Part shown: piece after piece, positions 9,337 to 21,062 of the stretch
Layout of the letters: each line of letters starts with the position of its first letter
Numbering within the stretch: position 1 is the first letter of the stretch
Source: Cyclaneusma minus
Lineage: Eukaryota > Ascomycota > Leotiomycetes > Marthamycetales > Marthamycetaceae
Direction of reading: 5' to 3'
Assembly: GCA_037179335.1 (NCBI GenBank)
Contig: JAKZHN010000002.1
Span: 1,798,001-1,862,000 of the forward strand
Length of the DNA stretch: 64,000 bases
The notes under the pieces: generated by a model
What the model was told of the DNA's origin: nothing
The model's input: only the letters and a program-made list of their open reading frames with translations
Database searches by the model: none
Position numbers and translations under genes: made by a program

Positions 9337-11629
9337 TCAGAAGACCATTCTGATGTATTCGCCTTGCTTGTTGCCAGATGGTAGAAGGACCAAGCCTTTA
9401 GTGATAGTCTTCTCTCTCGACCTGTATTTTGAATCTACCAACGGTAGCAGGAAAATGGTGCTACCCGGTTCCTCCACCGAGCTCATTGAAAGGGTAATGG
9501 AAATCGGCTGTTCCTCTAAGTAGCAGATCTCGATGACATCTGGGTGGGCCCGATCAGTGCGGCGGTGAAGTTGTCCAATTAGCAAATACGTGCAAGCTAC
9601 CGTGATCTTTCCGCCGCTGACGGCTCCAAATGGGTCTGATCCGTCTGATCCAGATTGAGTTGTGTATGCTTCGATGACATGAGCGTAATACTTCTGAACA
9701 GGAAATGGCTCCTCATAAACTGAGTCAAGGTGCACTTCGCCGTCCACCGAGGCCCAGGACCAAGACGGTGCTCGGTAAGGCTTGTTCCTGTAGGATTGGA
9801 GATCGTCGTCGCGTCGCAAGGACCAAATTAACTGTGTTTCCATATGTTGCTTCCATAACCCAGCCAGGTATTCCAGTCCGACCTCTTGGTGTAAAGCTCG
9901 CACAATGCCCGACAAAGCTACTAGCTTATCTGTACCGAACGTAAGATTTGCCCTTGTATAAACAGTTAAGATTGTCCCCCAGCTTTTGAAGAGTGATCCT
10001 CTATCACGAAGACACAAGTAATGGTCCTGTTCGTAGGCTGGTAATCCTTCGGGAAACGACTCCTGGGCACCGAGGACTCTGCAATCCCAGAACAATTCGG
10101 AATCAGTGAAATAGAGAGTTCGTGGTGCCAATATTGTCTCTTGCAAGACCCATGCCCTCCTTGCCAGGGGTGATTCGATTACAGAGCGATAGTAGAGAGG
10201 AATTCCGATACCCCAACCTACATGACTGCCATTCTTTCTTATCTCCAGATGGCACTTTCCTACAAATCCTTCGGGCTCGAGGAAACCAAAGCTTCCTTCA
10301 GATGCACGAGATGCGGCAATATTGAGGATGGAGCCCCCGTAGACCGAGGCCATTTTCCCGGATTCTTGTTCCCAATCAGAAATAGAGTCCTGTACGATGC
10401 AAAGCGAGTCGATCCACAGGTATCGTATGTTGAGAGCTCCAGTGACATACATAGCATCCTGGAACGTTTTGGTGAGACTGGTCTCTGGTATAAAACCCAT
10501 GAAAGAAGCTACGGCGCCATTTGTGAGGACCAGAAATCTATTAGTACCCCAGCAATGACTCAGGGTAGCATAGTGCGGTCTCGATTTCCAGCCTTCAGTC
10601 ATCACTAGTCTCGCAGGAGTCGAGCTCACATCGAGAAGCCGCGTAGGTAGCGGGTGTGGCTTATCGTCATTGCAATGAGCATGACTCTCCAAACATGCAT
10701 CGAGCCATTGTCTTGCTGTCTCGAGTTGAGAGGTGTGGGTTGGCTTTGTTATAGAAACAGCCTCCGCGCCGGAGTTAAAGGAACCTGCTATATATATCAG
10801 TCATTGGAACCACGGAAAGTAAGCTGGAAAACCTACTTGTTGCCTTCGACCGGATGGCATATAACTGAGACCCCCGCATACGAGACCCATCAGGCCGCCC
10901 AGGGTTCGTGAGGCACAGTTGCACCGCGCCATCTAACCAGACAGCAATTACAACCATAATCTCTGTGGCTTTTCCCAAGCATATCAGACGCCCCTCGATG
11001 GCATGAAGAGTTTTGAAGATCCGTGCGATATCTCCATCGTTAGTGATGTATCGAGCCTTGGCTTGCACGAACAAGGCGCATAGATGACATCCTTTTCTAT
11101 ACGAAGCATCGAGCTCACACACACTGTGGAAATGCTCTTTACGCAAGGCCCCCTTAGCCTCAGATCGCTCTATTGCCTCGGTCCAAGACTCCAAAAGCCC
11201 CCAGCAATTGAGGCAACATCCGTGAGTCAACTTCATATCATGCACTAGGCTGCTCACTTGCTCTTCCACTCGACTCAATTCGTGCTCGGAAGGGCTTAGT
11301 TCGCTGTAGTCTGGCAATTGGAAAGGAGCTACCCTTTCATACCTGTCGTACCATTGCCGCAAGTTCCTATGATCAGGATTGCCACATGGACATTCTTCGT
11401 CATTCTGTGAGCTAGTCTTGCTGTCCGTCAGTTCACTGCCATGATCCTCTTTGTCGTTGAGCTTGGGCGTGCTTTCGCCGCCATCTGTCGTGGCTTCGCA
11501 TTGCTCGGGCTCAGCTTCAGAGGCGCCTGTAGACACCTGAGTCGAGGTATCGGGGTCGATGGATAGCTCTTCGATATCCGCAGTCAATGGCATTTCGGCC
11601 ACTGCGAGTGATGATTCGCTTTCAGACAT
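9337..11629 (-). CDS. HET-domain (heterokaryon incompatibility) protein
   Basis: Two exons: 11629-10837 and 10787 (or 10784) to 9337, giving 747 or 746 aa. The 49-bp intron has a GTAGGT donor and a branch-like CTGAT. Residues 1-80 are acidic and disordered. Residues about 80-230 contain Cys-rich patches (ECPCGNPDH, GCCLNCW, KGCHLCALF) often found before HET domains. The HET domain (PF06985) starts near residue 337 with YATLSHCWG and continues with YLWIDSLCIVQD near 387-398 and the GSILNIAAS segment. HET proteins trigger cell death after fusion of incompatible hyphae, and many act like NLR-type immune executors. Which allele partner this one has cannot be told. The acceptor is a NAGNAG pair (tagcag), so two isoforms differing by one residue are possible. 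The start is the first Met of the open exon. Confidence 0.9.
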
Positions 11630-12509
11630 GCTGGTTCGATCGCAGTTGGTGAATCAGTGTTGTCGAAATCCGGCTGAGGAGTGAGTAGAAACGATGAGGG
11701 CGAGGGGCTCAGCCGCAATCCTCAAAAATGCCCCTCATTTCCTGAATGCATATGCATGTGACCGTACTCCTCGACCTCAGCCTCAGGCCATGGCACGTAT
11801 CTTGTGACACGCCCCGCCTTACATGTAAGCCCTTGTCGAACTCTGAGACCCCTGATTGGCTGACGGCTATTCCCAAAGAACATAGGTAGCTGATCGTCTA
11901 TCTGAATTCCGGGGATTAGTTTTTAACTCCATAAGCCTTACCTCCTCTAAATCCGATCTTCTATCGTTCCAAGAAAGCATCACTGACTGAACCTCGAGGT
12001 ACAGGTGATGCGGGCAGGTATACATAGAACGGCTCCCACGAATAAAAAGACTCGAAATTGCATTCTTCATCAACAGGAGTTTCGCCACGAAGACCGCCCC
12101 TCTCAAAACCTGAAATCAGCATCGATATCCACTGTAACTCGCCGCACCTCATGTTTTTTTAGGTCTCAACACCATACTTACTTCTCCCAGAACTCAGCAC
12201 TTCTCGCTCATTCCAACTTGGATCCAATCCACCAACGCCAACTGTTTCCCAAACCTGCTTTCAGCATTTTTATCTCCTGTAATCTGTTCCGGTGATGCTC
12301 CAACCCTTCATTTCATACTTACCTATCCATTCCAGATCCAGCACATCACAGGAATCCATACTGACTCGACCCGATTGACCACCAGCACTTACACATTTAT
12401 CTTCCGCCTTCTCAGCCTTGAACCCAACTCACTCTAACCTACCAACACCCACTCTTCAAAACCATCTTCTCCAACCTGAAACCAGTCCAGCAACACCACA
12501 CACCCCAAA
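11630..12509. other. Divergent intergenic promoter region
   Basis: This separates the HET gene (minus) from the MDR gene (plus) and must hold both promoters. The 300 bp before 12510 is C/A/T-rich with few G, typical of a fungal 5' UTR. Small open frames on both strands have no coding character. No TATA box is convincing. Confidence 0.4.
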
Positions 12510-13559
12510 ATGACTTCCCCATCTTCCCCACTCCCCAACAAAGCCGCCTACCTCCCCGGCGCCCCCGACCAGCCTCTCGTCATCAAAGATGCCCCCTACA
12601 CACCCCCCGGCCCCAACGAACTAGTCATCAAGACCTCCAGCATCGGCATCGCCATCATAGACTGGGCACGTCAAGCCCGTGGCCACATCATGTTCCCAGA
12701 CACCGTCTACCCAACCATCATCGGCTGTGACGTTTCTGGCACAGTCGTTGAAGTCGGCCCTATGACCTCCTCTACCTCCAGCAGCCCGTATTTCAAACCA
12801 GGCGATCGAGTCCTCGGCCTCGCCGGCGCCTTCTCCACCCACCGCAACGCCGACGGCGCATTCCAGGAATACGTCGTCTTGTCTTCCACCCTTGTCTCTA
12901 AAATCCCCGAACACATCTCTTTCGAACAAGGTGCTACACTGCCGTTGGCGATTTGCACAGCAGCCACCGGCCTCTTCCAAAAAGATTTGCTCGGCTTGAG
13001 ATTACCAACTGTGCCAAAACAGCCGGCATACGGTGAGACTGTGCTAATCTGGAGTGGCAGCAGCAGCGTTGGCTGCTCTGCCATCCAACTTGCCGTCGCT
13101 GCCGGCTACTCCGTAATCACCACCGCCTCGCCACACAATTTCGCGCTCGTGAAATCGCTCGGTGCTAGTATGGTGTTCGATCATCATAGTCCCACCATCG
13201 TCAGCGACGTCGTCGCCGCTTTCGAAGGAAAAAGGTCTGTCGGTGCGTTGGCGATTGGTGTCACAGCTCCCGAAATCTGTATAGAGATTGTGAAGCAGGT
13301 GGAAGGGAGGAAATATGTAGCGATGGCGAATCGGGGACCGAAGGAAATGCCGGAGGGCGTGGAGGGGAGGTTTTATCTTGGTAATGAGGGGTGCGGCGAG
13401 GACATTTTTGGTAAGTATTTGCCAGAGGCGCTGGCTAGTGGTGATTTCAGGCCGGCGCCGGAGCCGGAAGTCGTGGGGAGGGGACTCGAGGCTTTGCAGG
13501 GGGCGCTGGATAAGGTGGTTAAGGGCGTGTCGGCGAAGAAGTTGGTTGTTTGGTTGTGA
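12510..13559 (+). CDS. MDR-superfamily trans-enoyl-reductase/quinone-oxidoreductase-like protein
   Basis: A single exon of 349 aa. The N-terminal GroES-like domain (about 10-130) includes PGPNELVIKTSSIGI and the IIGCDVSGTVVEVG strand pair. The Rossmann domain begins near residue 170 with GETVLIWSGSSSVGCSA, where GxSSVG is the NADPH-binding loop of this subfamily, and continues with YSVITTASPHNF. The structural-zinc cysteine cluster of true alcohol dehydrogenases is absent. This fits the zinc-less fungal group that includes ToxD-like proteins and the stand-alone enoyl reductases of polyketide pathways. Length matches the family (340-370 aa). No polyketide synthase is visible nearby, so a biosynthetic role is unproven. 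The start follows a CACCCCAAA leader in a C/A-rich 5' region. A 32-codon inverted relic of the C-terminus lies at 15992-16087. Confidence 0.9.
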   Translation: MTSPSSPLPNKAAYLPGAPDQPLVIKDAPYTPPGPNELVIKTSSIGIAIIDWARQARGHIMFPDTVYPTIIGCDVSGTVVEVGPMTSSTSSSPYFKPGDRVLGLAGAFSTHRNADGAFQEYVVLSSTLVSKIPEHISFEQGATLPLAICTAATGLFQKDLLGLRLPTVPKQPAYGETVLIWSGSSSVGCSAIQLAVAAGYSVITTASPHNFALVKSLGASMVFDHHSPTIVSDVVAAFEGKRSVGALAIGVTAPEICIEIVKQVEGRKYVAMANRGPKEMPEGVEGRFYLGNEGCGEDIFGKYLPEALASGDFRPAPEPEVVGRGLEALQGALDKVVKGVSAKKLVVWL

Positions 13560-14092
13560 GGAAGGTATCTGATTTGTATTTCTCCTAGGCGAAGCTGCGA
13601 AACTGAAGGTTCAAGAATTGGGGGTTCCTAGGGAAAGTTTAGGAGAAGAGTATCCTTACGGTTTATCTGGGCCTTGGCCTTCTAGTCTTCTATGAATCAC
13701 CTGTCATCTGTTGCAAAACATACGTGTTGAAGTGAAGTGTGGTGGAGAAGAGAAGGGACATGACTATTCTCGGGATTGTGTAGCAACCAGCCAGCCCCCT
13801 GACCCGCTTGGCAGACGGACTGGACCCACAGAACCACAAAAAACATGGAAAAGACTCGAAAAACAAAACATACAACAGCAGGTATTCGCTGGTGGTCACC
13901 CACCCAACTACTAATCTGCCGATCTGAGGCTTATGTATGCAAGAGCGGACGGGTTTGCCAGTTCTCCTCAGTCTATGGTCGTATGTGCTGGTTTGCCCTG
14001 CGTCCGGATCCAAAAGGTGCGCTGTGGTTTCTCCTCAGACATTTTGTGAGACTTCCTTTCAAGAACTCATCCAAGGAGTCTCTGCTGCACTT

Positions 14093-14128
14093 CACCCAAG
14101 ATCTCTCAAGCACCCAAGATCTCTCAAG
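14093..14128. repeat. 18-bp perfect tandem duplication
   Basis: cacccaagatctctcaag occurs twice head to tail (14093-14110, 14111-14128). Confidence 0.9.
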
Positions 14129-14969
14129 CACGCAAGCCAGATATTATGGAGTCGGTGAGCAGCTGAGGATTTGCAAACAGAAGTCTGCGGGCGATTGCGG
14201 TGTCTAGAAACTTCAGGAGAAGACAAAACGACAACGTTATGCGCGAGAACAAAGACCGGGAGAAGATACGGTAGTATTTGCTTCAATATCAGCTCACGTT
14301 GATGGTCCAGAACTCTTGATACGAGAAACGACCGGAATAGTCGGGAGGATTCTGTCGCTTTTTGAAGACTGCGTTTCCAACAATGCAACTTTCGGGCTGA
14401 GTTGTCACGAATCCGCGAAGTCCTTATGCTTGGCGAGTGCATGCGGCTTCGGCTGCGCCTCGGCTCTCGGACAACGCCGGCCCCGATCCGAGAAGTCACA
14501 CCACTCCAGCAAAAGTCGTACCACCTCTTCATCAACGCCGCACGTCGACAGAGCCTCCACGCATGGCAGCCATGCTGTTGCTGATGCCCCGGAAATAGGG
14601 GATAAAGTGAACAAACGCCCAAATGGGCGGTGATGGACGCGGCTTATTTTGACACACGCTGCTATTGGCCAGCCTTTCTGTGGGTGCCCGTCCGGAGCGG
14701 TGCGATCCATGGTATTGGAATTGGAGGGCTGTGCGACATCGTCTGATGTTGCGAGAATACTACGGACTTGTCGACTTTTGCCTTGAAACGCTTTCGTATT
14801 TGCTGCTTGCATCGTGGGTTGCCGACGGTGTTGACTCCTATTCTTCTTCGTAGGATGCGTTGGAGATGACTGAATGTGTGGGGATGGGGACGAGGCATCG
14901 CATGATGGCCCGAGAGCATCCTGTTGCTGTCTCTTCGGCGATGGCCTCCTGAAGCCGTGACAGGGAGGC

Positions 14970-14976
14970 TATAAAA
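14970..14976 (+). promoter_or_regulatory. Candidate TATA box for the 83-aa gene
   Basis: TATAAAA within GGCTATAAAACG, about 245 bp before the ATG at 15221. A C/A-rich leader of the kind common in fungal 5' UTRs follows. The distance implies a long 5' UTR. Confidence 0.35.
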
Positions 14977-15220
14977 CGATGGGCGAGCAGCCGTTTGTTG
15001 GCTTTCTTGCCATCGACAGCGATCTGTACATAAGCAACAATCCCCACTACAAACAACTACTCTCTACTCCAACCCAACTTCTCTACTCAACCTTCACACA
15101 CACACACAACACATCTCTCCTCCATCTTTCTCAGCAAGGTCTTCTTCAACCCCCTCCACCCAAAACCACATCCAACCCAACACCAACTTCAACCTTTCCT
15201 CCACACACATCCCTCCAACC

Positions 15221-15563
15221 ATGTCTTCCACCACCGCCCTCCGCTTCTCCCGCAACTTCCCCCGCACATTCCGCACCGTCGCCAGTCTGCGCGCCTCCAT
15301 CGCTCCAGTCTCAAGCCACGCCTCTTCCCAGAGCATGCTCAAGCCGCAGCCCGCTGACTGGAGCCGCCACATCAAGAGAACCGGTCAAATCGCCGTCATG
15401 TACGCCTCATCCTTCCCTGCCTTCCCCTCTATTCCATCTCATATCCTGAGCTCCAGCATCTTGAACTTCCAGCTAACATTTTCTTCACAGCTTCGGCACC
15501 TTCTACACCACCGTCCTCACCTGGCCTCTCTGGGCCAAGAAGCTCCTGAACGGCAGCATGTGA
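15221..15563 (+). CDS. Small conserved protein, probable mitochondrial single-pass membrane protein (83 aa)
   Basis: Two exons, 15221-15399 and 15491-15563, joined by a 91-bp GTACGC...TTCACAG intron. The first 45 residues are rich in Arg/Ser/Ala and lack acidic residues (LRFSRNFPRTFRTVASLRAS), a typical mitochondrial presequence. The rest is KRTGQIAVIFGTFYTTVLTW followed by PLWAKKLLNGSM, one probable transmembrane helix spanning the splice junction. Reading through the intron would destroy the hydrophobic segment, which supports splicing. I do not recognise the family. It resembles small accessory or assembly subunits of the inner membrane, but that is inference from shape only. Confidence 0.7.
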
Positions 15564-18031
15564 CTCACCTCCTACGCGTCTTACGACGAAGAAGTCATCG
15601 ACAAAGATGTCAACGAACATGCGATCTGGGTATTTGGGGAGCCTTTCATGTGAAAAGGGGTTTCATTCGGGCTTGTACATATCGTGACCTCGCATCTGGA
15701 AGTCTTCTCGGGTCGTGATTCGGATGGCGTTGGACATGGAGTTAGGGGATCAAGCATGAGCATGGACAGTCTGATACCAAAGAGCGAAAAATTACAGCTG
15801 AAATAACGACCTGAAGCGATGTAAGACTGAAACCGTGTATCTGTTCTATGTTTCTTTCCCTTTTGAGTGTTCGTATTACCACTACTAGTATGAATCTCAG
15901 CGTACCCCGAGGTTCTCTGAAGTCTGAGGGAGGGCGTAACTTTACCAAGTACCACACAACATCCATCATCAAGTACGTCCCACCCACTCTGCAAACAAAC
16001 AACCAACTTCTTTGCTGATACGCCCTTGACCACAGCATCCAGGGCCTCCTGTAAACTTCCCGACTTTCTCCGCACTACTTCCGGCTCATTGTCTCCTTCT
16101 CCCTAACTTCAGTACTTTACTGGAAATGCCAGTCAGCGCGTCTGTTCCACATCCGCGACCCAATCTCTTAGAACTTTCATCCGCTACCACTTTATCTCAT
16201 GGAGCTCTGAAAAGCTAGTGCAAGTTGGCTACTCTCAGAAAGACCACAACTGATCACTTCGCGAACGAGAAAGCTCTTGACGAAGCATGATGTGATGCAC
16301 AGACTTATGTGAAAGCCTTTGTGGGCATTGAGGTTCGTAAAATGTCTAATGAGCCTGCTGTGGGCTTGCGGCGGCTTGTGGCGGCTTGTGGCACACTGTC
16401 GCGAGTGGAAATGGTGGGATGGCGTTGGCGAAGATTGGCTATGCGATTATTGGCGGATGAAAGGGAAACCGGGGGCGAGAAGGCATTGAGGGGCAAGTTA
16501 GAGCGAGATGCTGTGGTTCTGATTCCGCGCCATGATGAGGTCCTTGGAATGGGGACGTTTCTGGATGGGGGACAACGAGAAGAAGGTCTGATGCTCGGGA
16601 CTGGGCTGGTTGAAAGGATGAACAAGAGGGCGGAGGCCCTTGCTCAGGGATGCGAGTTGAAGCTGAGCTTCCATTTATGCAAGGTGTGTGATGGCTGAGA
16701 GAAGGAGATGCTTGCTCCCGTTGCTACGTGCATGCCTATCACTGGAAAGAGCGAAGACTAAGGCACGATGGCCAGAAGCGGTCGTGACTCTCACATGACA
16801 AAGCAATCTCGAGTCGACAGTGCAGGAGCTCTTCACTCCCCGAAATTCTGTCGCCCAGACTTTCGCAACCACGGTACGCCTCCCACCCGCCTATTCTCAA
16901 AGACCGCACAAACAGTTCCTCCGCCCTCCCGCCAAACTCCCCACAGCAAACAATTCACCTCCCTCCATCCACGCTAAACCCTAGCGCCAGCCTTAGCGCA
17001 GCACCTCAAGCACAAAACCCACGCCCTCCTCCTCCCTTTCCTCTTCTTTTCTTTTTCCTTTCTCATACTTACCTTGTCGGGATCTGGCCGCTCATGCTCT
17101 GCTTCGATCACATTGCGAGACCTGCATTGCACAGCGTGGTGTCGAGCAATTTAGAAGATTCTACGGAATCTTTTCTGGCGCAATTTTTGATGTCTTGATC
17201 TTTTGGATCACCTCTTTTCATTGGGTGCTTGGCCTTGCGCTGGGACTTGAAGATGAGTTTGTGATTTTGTGAACAGTGTTGTGGTCTGGTGACTCGAAGT
17301 GACGACTCGGAGGTCTCTGGAGCTTCTTGGGCAGTGAGACGCGTCTCCAACTTGTTGTTCAGGCTCTGCGCACCGATGGCTGCGTTTTGTACTCTGGGCT
17401 GCTTCGCGCGGCGGCCGCGCCCTGGCTCAGGGTTGGGACTTCAAATTCCACGACTGTTGTGTTCAGGCACATCTAGGAATTGACGTATGCGACTGCCGGA
17501 CTGATTGCGCTTCATTGCACTTCAGGGCTGTGCCTGAAATACGAAGACGACTTGGATGTCGAGGCAGTGTTTGAGCCTCAAGCTGATTGCATACTCGTGG
17601 TTTCGCAGTGTTGGCGGACGGCGACCAGACTTCCGAAGAGGATTTCCGGCGTCCCTCTTTATTTCTAGCCCTGCCTTCAAATCTGGCCGGCCTCAAGTTC
17701 CACGGTCGTCACGCTCACATTGCTGTGCATCAAGATGCGAGATCTATGTCGCGATCTGTGCCGAGGAGGAGGATATGACTGTGGCCTGCAAGACAGACTG
17801 CGCATCTTGGCCGATCATGACTTGAGACTTCGTGTCTTTCGTGGTGCTATGTTGACAGCCTGACGGGACACGAATGGAGGTGCATCTGGGACGCGTACTT
17901 GCTACCGGATGAGTCGTCTCATGGAAGATGGAGATGGAACGCCCTGCAGTCTCGAAAACGAGCCAAAATTTTGCCAGCACAATTCGAAATCTATGTTTCA
18001 ACAATCCTTTCGCTACCACTCTACACAAATA
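15564..18031. other. Intergenic region with a gene relic
   Basis: Apart from the MDR relic at 15992-16087 no gene is supported. A 130-codon plus-strand open frame (16309-16698) and its antisense have no recognisable motif. A pyrimidine-rich tract lies at about 17025-17070. A short GGCGGCTTGT duplication lies near 16369-16389. Confidence 0.45.
15992..16087 (-). pseudogene. Inverted relic of the MDR gene C-terminus
   Basis: Read on the minus strand, 32 codons match the last 32 residues of the MDR protein at 12510-13559 with 24 identities, including the run VVKGVSAKKLVV. The frame runs past the original stop and no other part of the gene is found. It is a diverged, inverted partial duplication about 2.5 kb from its parent, with the 83-aa gene in between. 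Confidence 0.75.
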
Positions 18032-19483
18032 TTACACCCACTGGTCCACACTCCCATCCTTGACGATCGGATCTCTCCTCCCCGTCTCACTATTCCGCAC
18101 CTTACTCGCCATCACAGTAGTCGTCTGATTCACAAAAATACCCTCCCTATTCTCTACCGCCTTCAAATTCTCCTGCAGCTCAAACTCCGCCTCCTTGTTC
18201 TTTCCCAACGGTGCCGCTACCACCGTCGTCATATTGCCGCTACTGTTTTCCAATCTCCTCCAGCCTGACTTGTTGCGTGTTTCGAATGAGCGCGGGGTTA
18301 GACTGGAAGGTAGCGCGTAGGAGGAGGTTTCGTCGAAGCGGGGTGCGCCGCGTACTCTGTTGTTGGCGATGAAGCCGATGGCGATGCTGTTGCCGACGGG
18401 TTTGAGGAAGGGGGAGCAGGCGGCGATTATGGAGTAGTTGGTGTGGATGTTGGTGACTAGGGTCGCTTTGTAGGAGGTGAAGGTGACGTTGGGGGTTACT
18501 TGGTTGAGGTAGTAGAGGCGTAGGACAGTTAGAGGGATTGTACTGCGGGATGTTCGTAAGTTTCGAGTTTCTTCCGATATGGGAATTGGGGGTAATAGGA
18601 TTTCGGGTCCTGAATGAAGACAGACTCACGTTAAAACAGGAGTCAGTGCGATCATGGCTAGAGTCTTCTTATCTCGAGACAGCTGAAGATTGTAGAGCAA
18701 GTAGACCGGCGCAAGAGAAATGAGTATAGTGGTAATAATATCTACGACTGCATTGACAGTCCAGAAAGCAAGCTTTGGTAATCCAAAAGGTCAGCTTAGG
18801 TCGCAGAATAGCATGTTTCGGGCTCTTTGTCGGCTTGGTATAAGAGAAGGGAGGAGGAATGAAACATACGAAGTTTATACAGCTCCCACTGGCCAGATCC
18901 CAGGTCTTTGGGGGACTGCATTGAAATACGACTGTAAAGAATGCAATAAAAAGCCAAAGACTTGTAGCAACCGTAGTCACGACCACCACTGTTTGCCTCA
19001 TGCTTGCTCGAGTCATCGTCACCAAAAATCGCATCGCTGATATCTTCGCAAGCCAAATCGTCAGGATATAGAATATCTCCGTTGTATAAAGCCACTGCAA
19101 GTGTTTGAATCAGCAAAGAAATCAGCACGCAGTAGCAGATTCAATTCATACCTTTTCCCAAAGCCAGAAGTCATGTTCCGAGACATTTTTCATTGGCTGG
19201 CCAAGACCGTAGGTTACCTGCATCGAAGCAGCGATGCTTTGTGCAACGGCCGTGAACTGTCAAGATCTCAGAGTCAGGAATCCAGCATCAAATGCTCGGA
19301 GCAAGCAGGTCGGGCGAAACTTACCATTGCCAAAATCATGACCAAATCATCAGCTTGTAGTCGCTTCACCATAAACCATTTTGTCGATACCTTGGTCGCC
19401 AGCACCATAATCATAAAGACCAGACTGATCCAGCTTGCGACGTTTGCCAGCGGGCCTCGGTGCTCCGCATCAACAATGGCCAT
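18032..19483 (-). CDS. Rhodopsin-domain integral membrane protein (fungal PF20684 type)
   Basis: Five exons: 19483-19325, 19256-19152, 19094-18870, 18772-18630 and 18542-18032, giving 380 aa. All introns are GT-AG and the frame is kept throughout. The N-terminal hydrophobic helix (SWISLVFMIMVLATKV) is followed by LQADDLVMILAM, the characteristic second helix of this family. Next come FTAVAQSIAASMQVTYGLG, LYTTEIFYILTIWLAKISA, a fourth helix, CSPPKTWDLASGSCIN in the conserved Cys-containing extracellular loop, and LAFWTVNAVVDIITTILISL. The architecture is seven-helix, and the tail from about residue 260 is soluble. Family members include PTH11-related and Saccharomycetes-absent receptors of unknown ligand. 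Some are linked to surface sensing, but this one lacks an obvious CFEM domain. The start is the first Met before helix 1. Confidence 0.85.
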
Positions 19484-21062
19484 GGTTCGGAGCTATCGAG
19501 CAAGCAGAGATTGCTTGCCAGAGCCTCAAGTTTGCTACAGCTCCGTAGAAAAGTGGGTCCGATTAGATTCATAGGTAAGTAGTGGTAATTTGAATGATAT
19601 CGGACGAGGACAATGCAGAGACAGAAGGCTTTGAAGTGCCGACCGGGGAACCGCACGAGGCTCTGTCTGTCGGTCATAAAGGCACGGAGATCCTGACTTA
19701 AGAACGCCTTGAGGCCTCACCGTTGCAGGATTCCTTCCGATGGAACTCGAAGAATGTTCCCAGTGGCCAGTGAGGTGCGAGATTAAATCTTCTGTGACAG
19801 GGTAATCAGTGAAGCACAAAATCGTGTGCTCTTCAGCCCTTCAGCTTCTGCATGTGTACTGAGATCAGGCTTCGCAATTATAGAACTACTAAGCTACAAA
19901 AAGAGCCGCAGATAAGTTCGATTCTAAATTCCAAATATAGAACTTCCGGAACAGCCGACAAGTTCTTGAAAAATATTGGTGTTCGCACTGCTACTTATGT
20001 TAGGGTACCCTGTGCTCCTGGATTCCTGGCTCTCTAGATCCTGAGATCGCACCGCAATTGCTTTGCGTCTGTTGGGCGTGACTTTATGAAATGACACCAC
20101 TATTTCAGGAAGAAACTTGAAAATAACAAAGAAGATTGAATGTCTAGTTTCAAACCGTCAATTCCTAGCCTCAAAAGTTGATTCTTGTGCAACTAAAGTT
20201 TAGTGTCCCCCAGTTTGTGTAACGAGACTACGCCTTTCGACCCACCCCAGAGTCCGAGCTTTGCCCCAGAACATGTGAAAGCACCTTGAGTTCATGTAGC
20301 ACGACTACACGAGACGCTGCCAGTCTATGATTCGCTTGATCCTCTGGAATGGAGCGACAACTCAATCTGTACAGAGACGTTGTCCTCCGTCAACCTGCAC
20401 CGCCATCTGCACCTAGCCGACACAGATCGGAAAGGGACCTATCGGTTATGGGGAGTTTTCACGGCTGACTGGCCTTCTCTGGCTCTCGGGAGTCGGTCAG
20501 TGGTGCTGCGAGAAGCATACAATGTACTCTATCGGCCGCCTCGATGTCCGTCAGAGTCCGGAGTATACGAGCTACTCGTCCTACATCTTAGTCAGGCAAG
20601 TTGTGTTCCGGCGTGTTTTCCGCACCAACAAAGTGATAACGTGATTGATATCTTTGTGGATTAGGACTTCAACATTGTGGTGCAATGCCAGAGAATATCT
20701 GCAGTTACTGCAGGTTTGGCACTCGGAAAGCAGGATAAGGTAGCAGAGAAAGCTTTACCTCGCAGCTATACTAGAAAACCAGAGGAACCTGGGATCCTTA
20801 GTACGGCACACTAATTGCACCAGACGAGTACATGTACACTGTTCGTCTTAGCCTACTTCCTTTGAGCCCCATCTCCATTCTCAGCCTTGGCTCCTCCCGC
20901 ACCACGTTGCTACCCGCATAGCCGATATGCACCTCCTCATCGGCAGGCTACCCCACTTGATCCCTGCCGCACTTCGAATTCTTCTCTGCATCTCCATTTT
21001 CTCTCATTGATCTTCTCCACCCACTACCTGTTGGATGTAGACGGGAGTCTTTTCCAGCCAAA
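19484..21062. other. Divergent intergenic region
   Basis: This lies between the rhodopsin-like gene (minus) and the permease (plus). Several sub-100-codon frames occur on both strands without recognisable content. The last 200 bp before 21063 is C/T-rich, consistent with the permease leader. No repeat or mobile element was recognised. Confidence 0.4.

Larger units (their letters stand above)
13560..15220. other. Intergenic region with 5' UTR of the 83-aa gene
   Basis: No supported gene. It holds an 18-bp tandem duplication at 14093-14128 and a TATA box at 14970. A C/A-rich leader (about 15030-15220), including an ACAC run, directly precedes the ATG at 15221. Open frames on both strands in 13.7-14.9 kb overlap one another and show no codon bias. 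Confidence 0.45.

Noticed and set aside
16309..16698. 129-codon plus-strand open frame
   Set aside because: No recognisable features, antisense frame of similar length, and internal short direct repeat; insufficient support.
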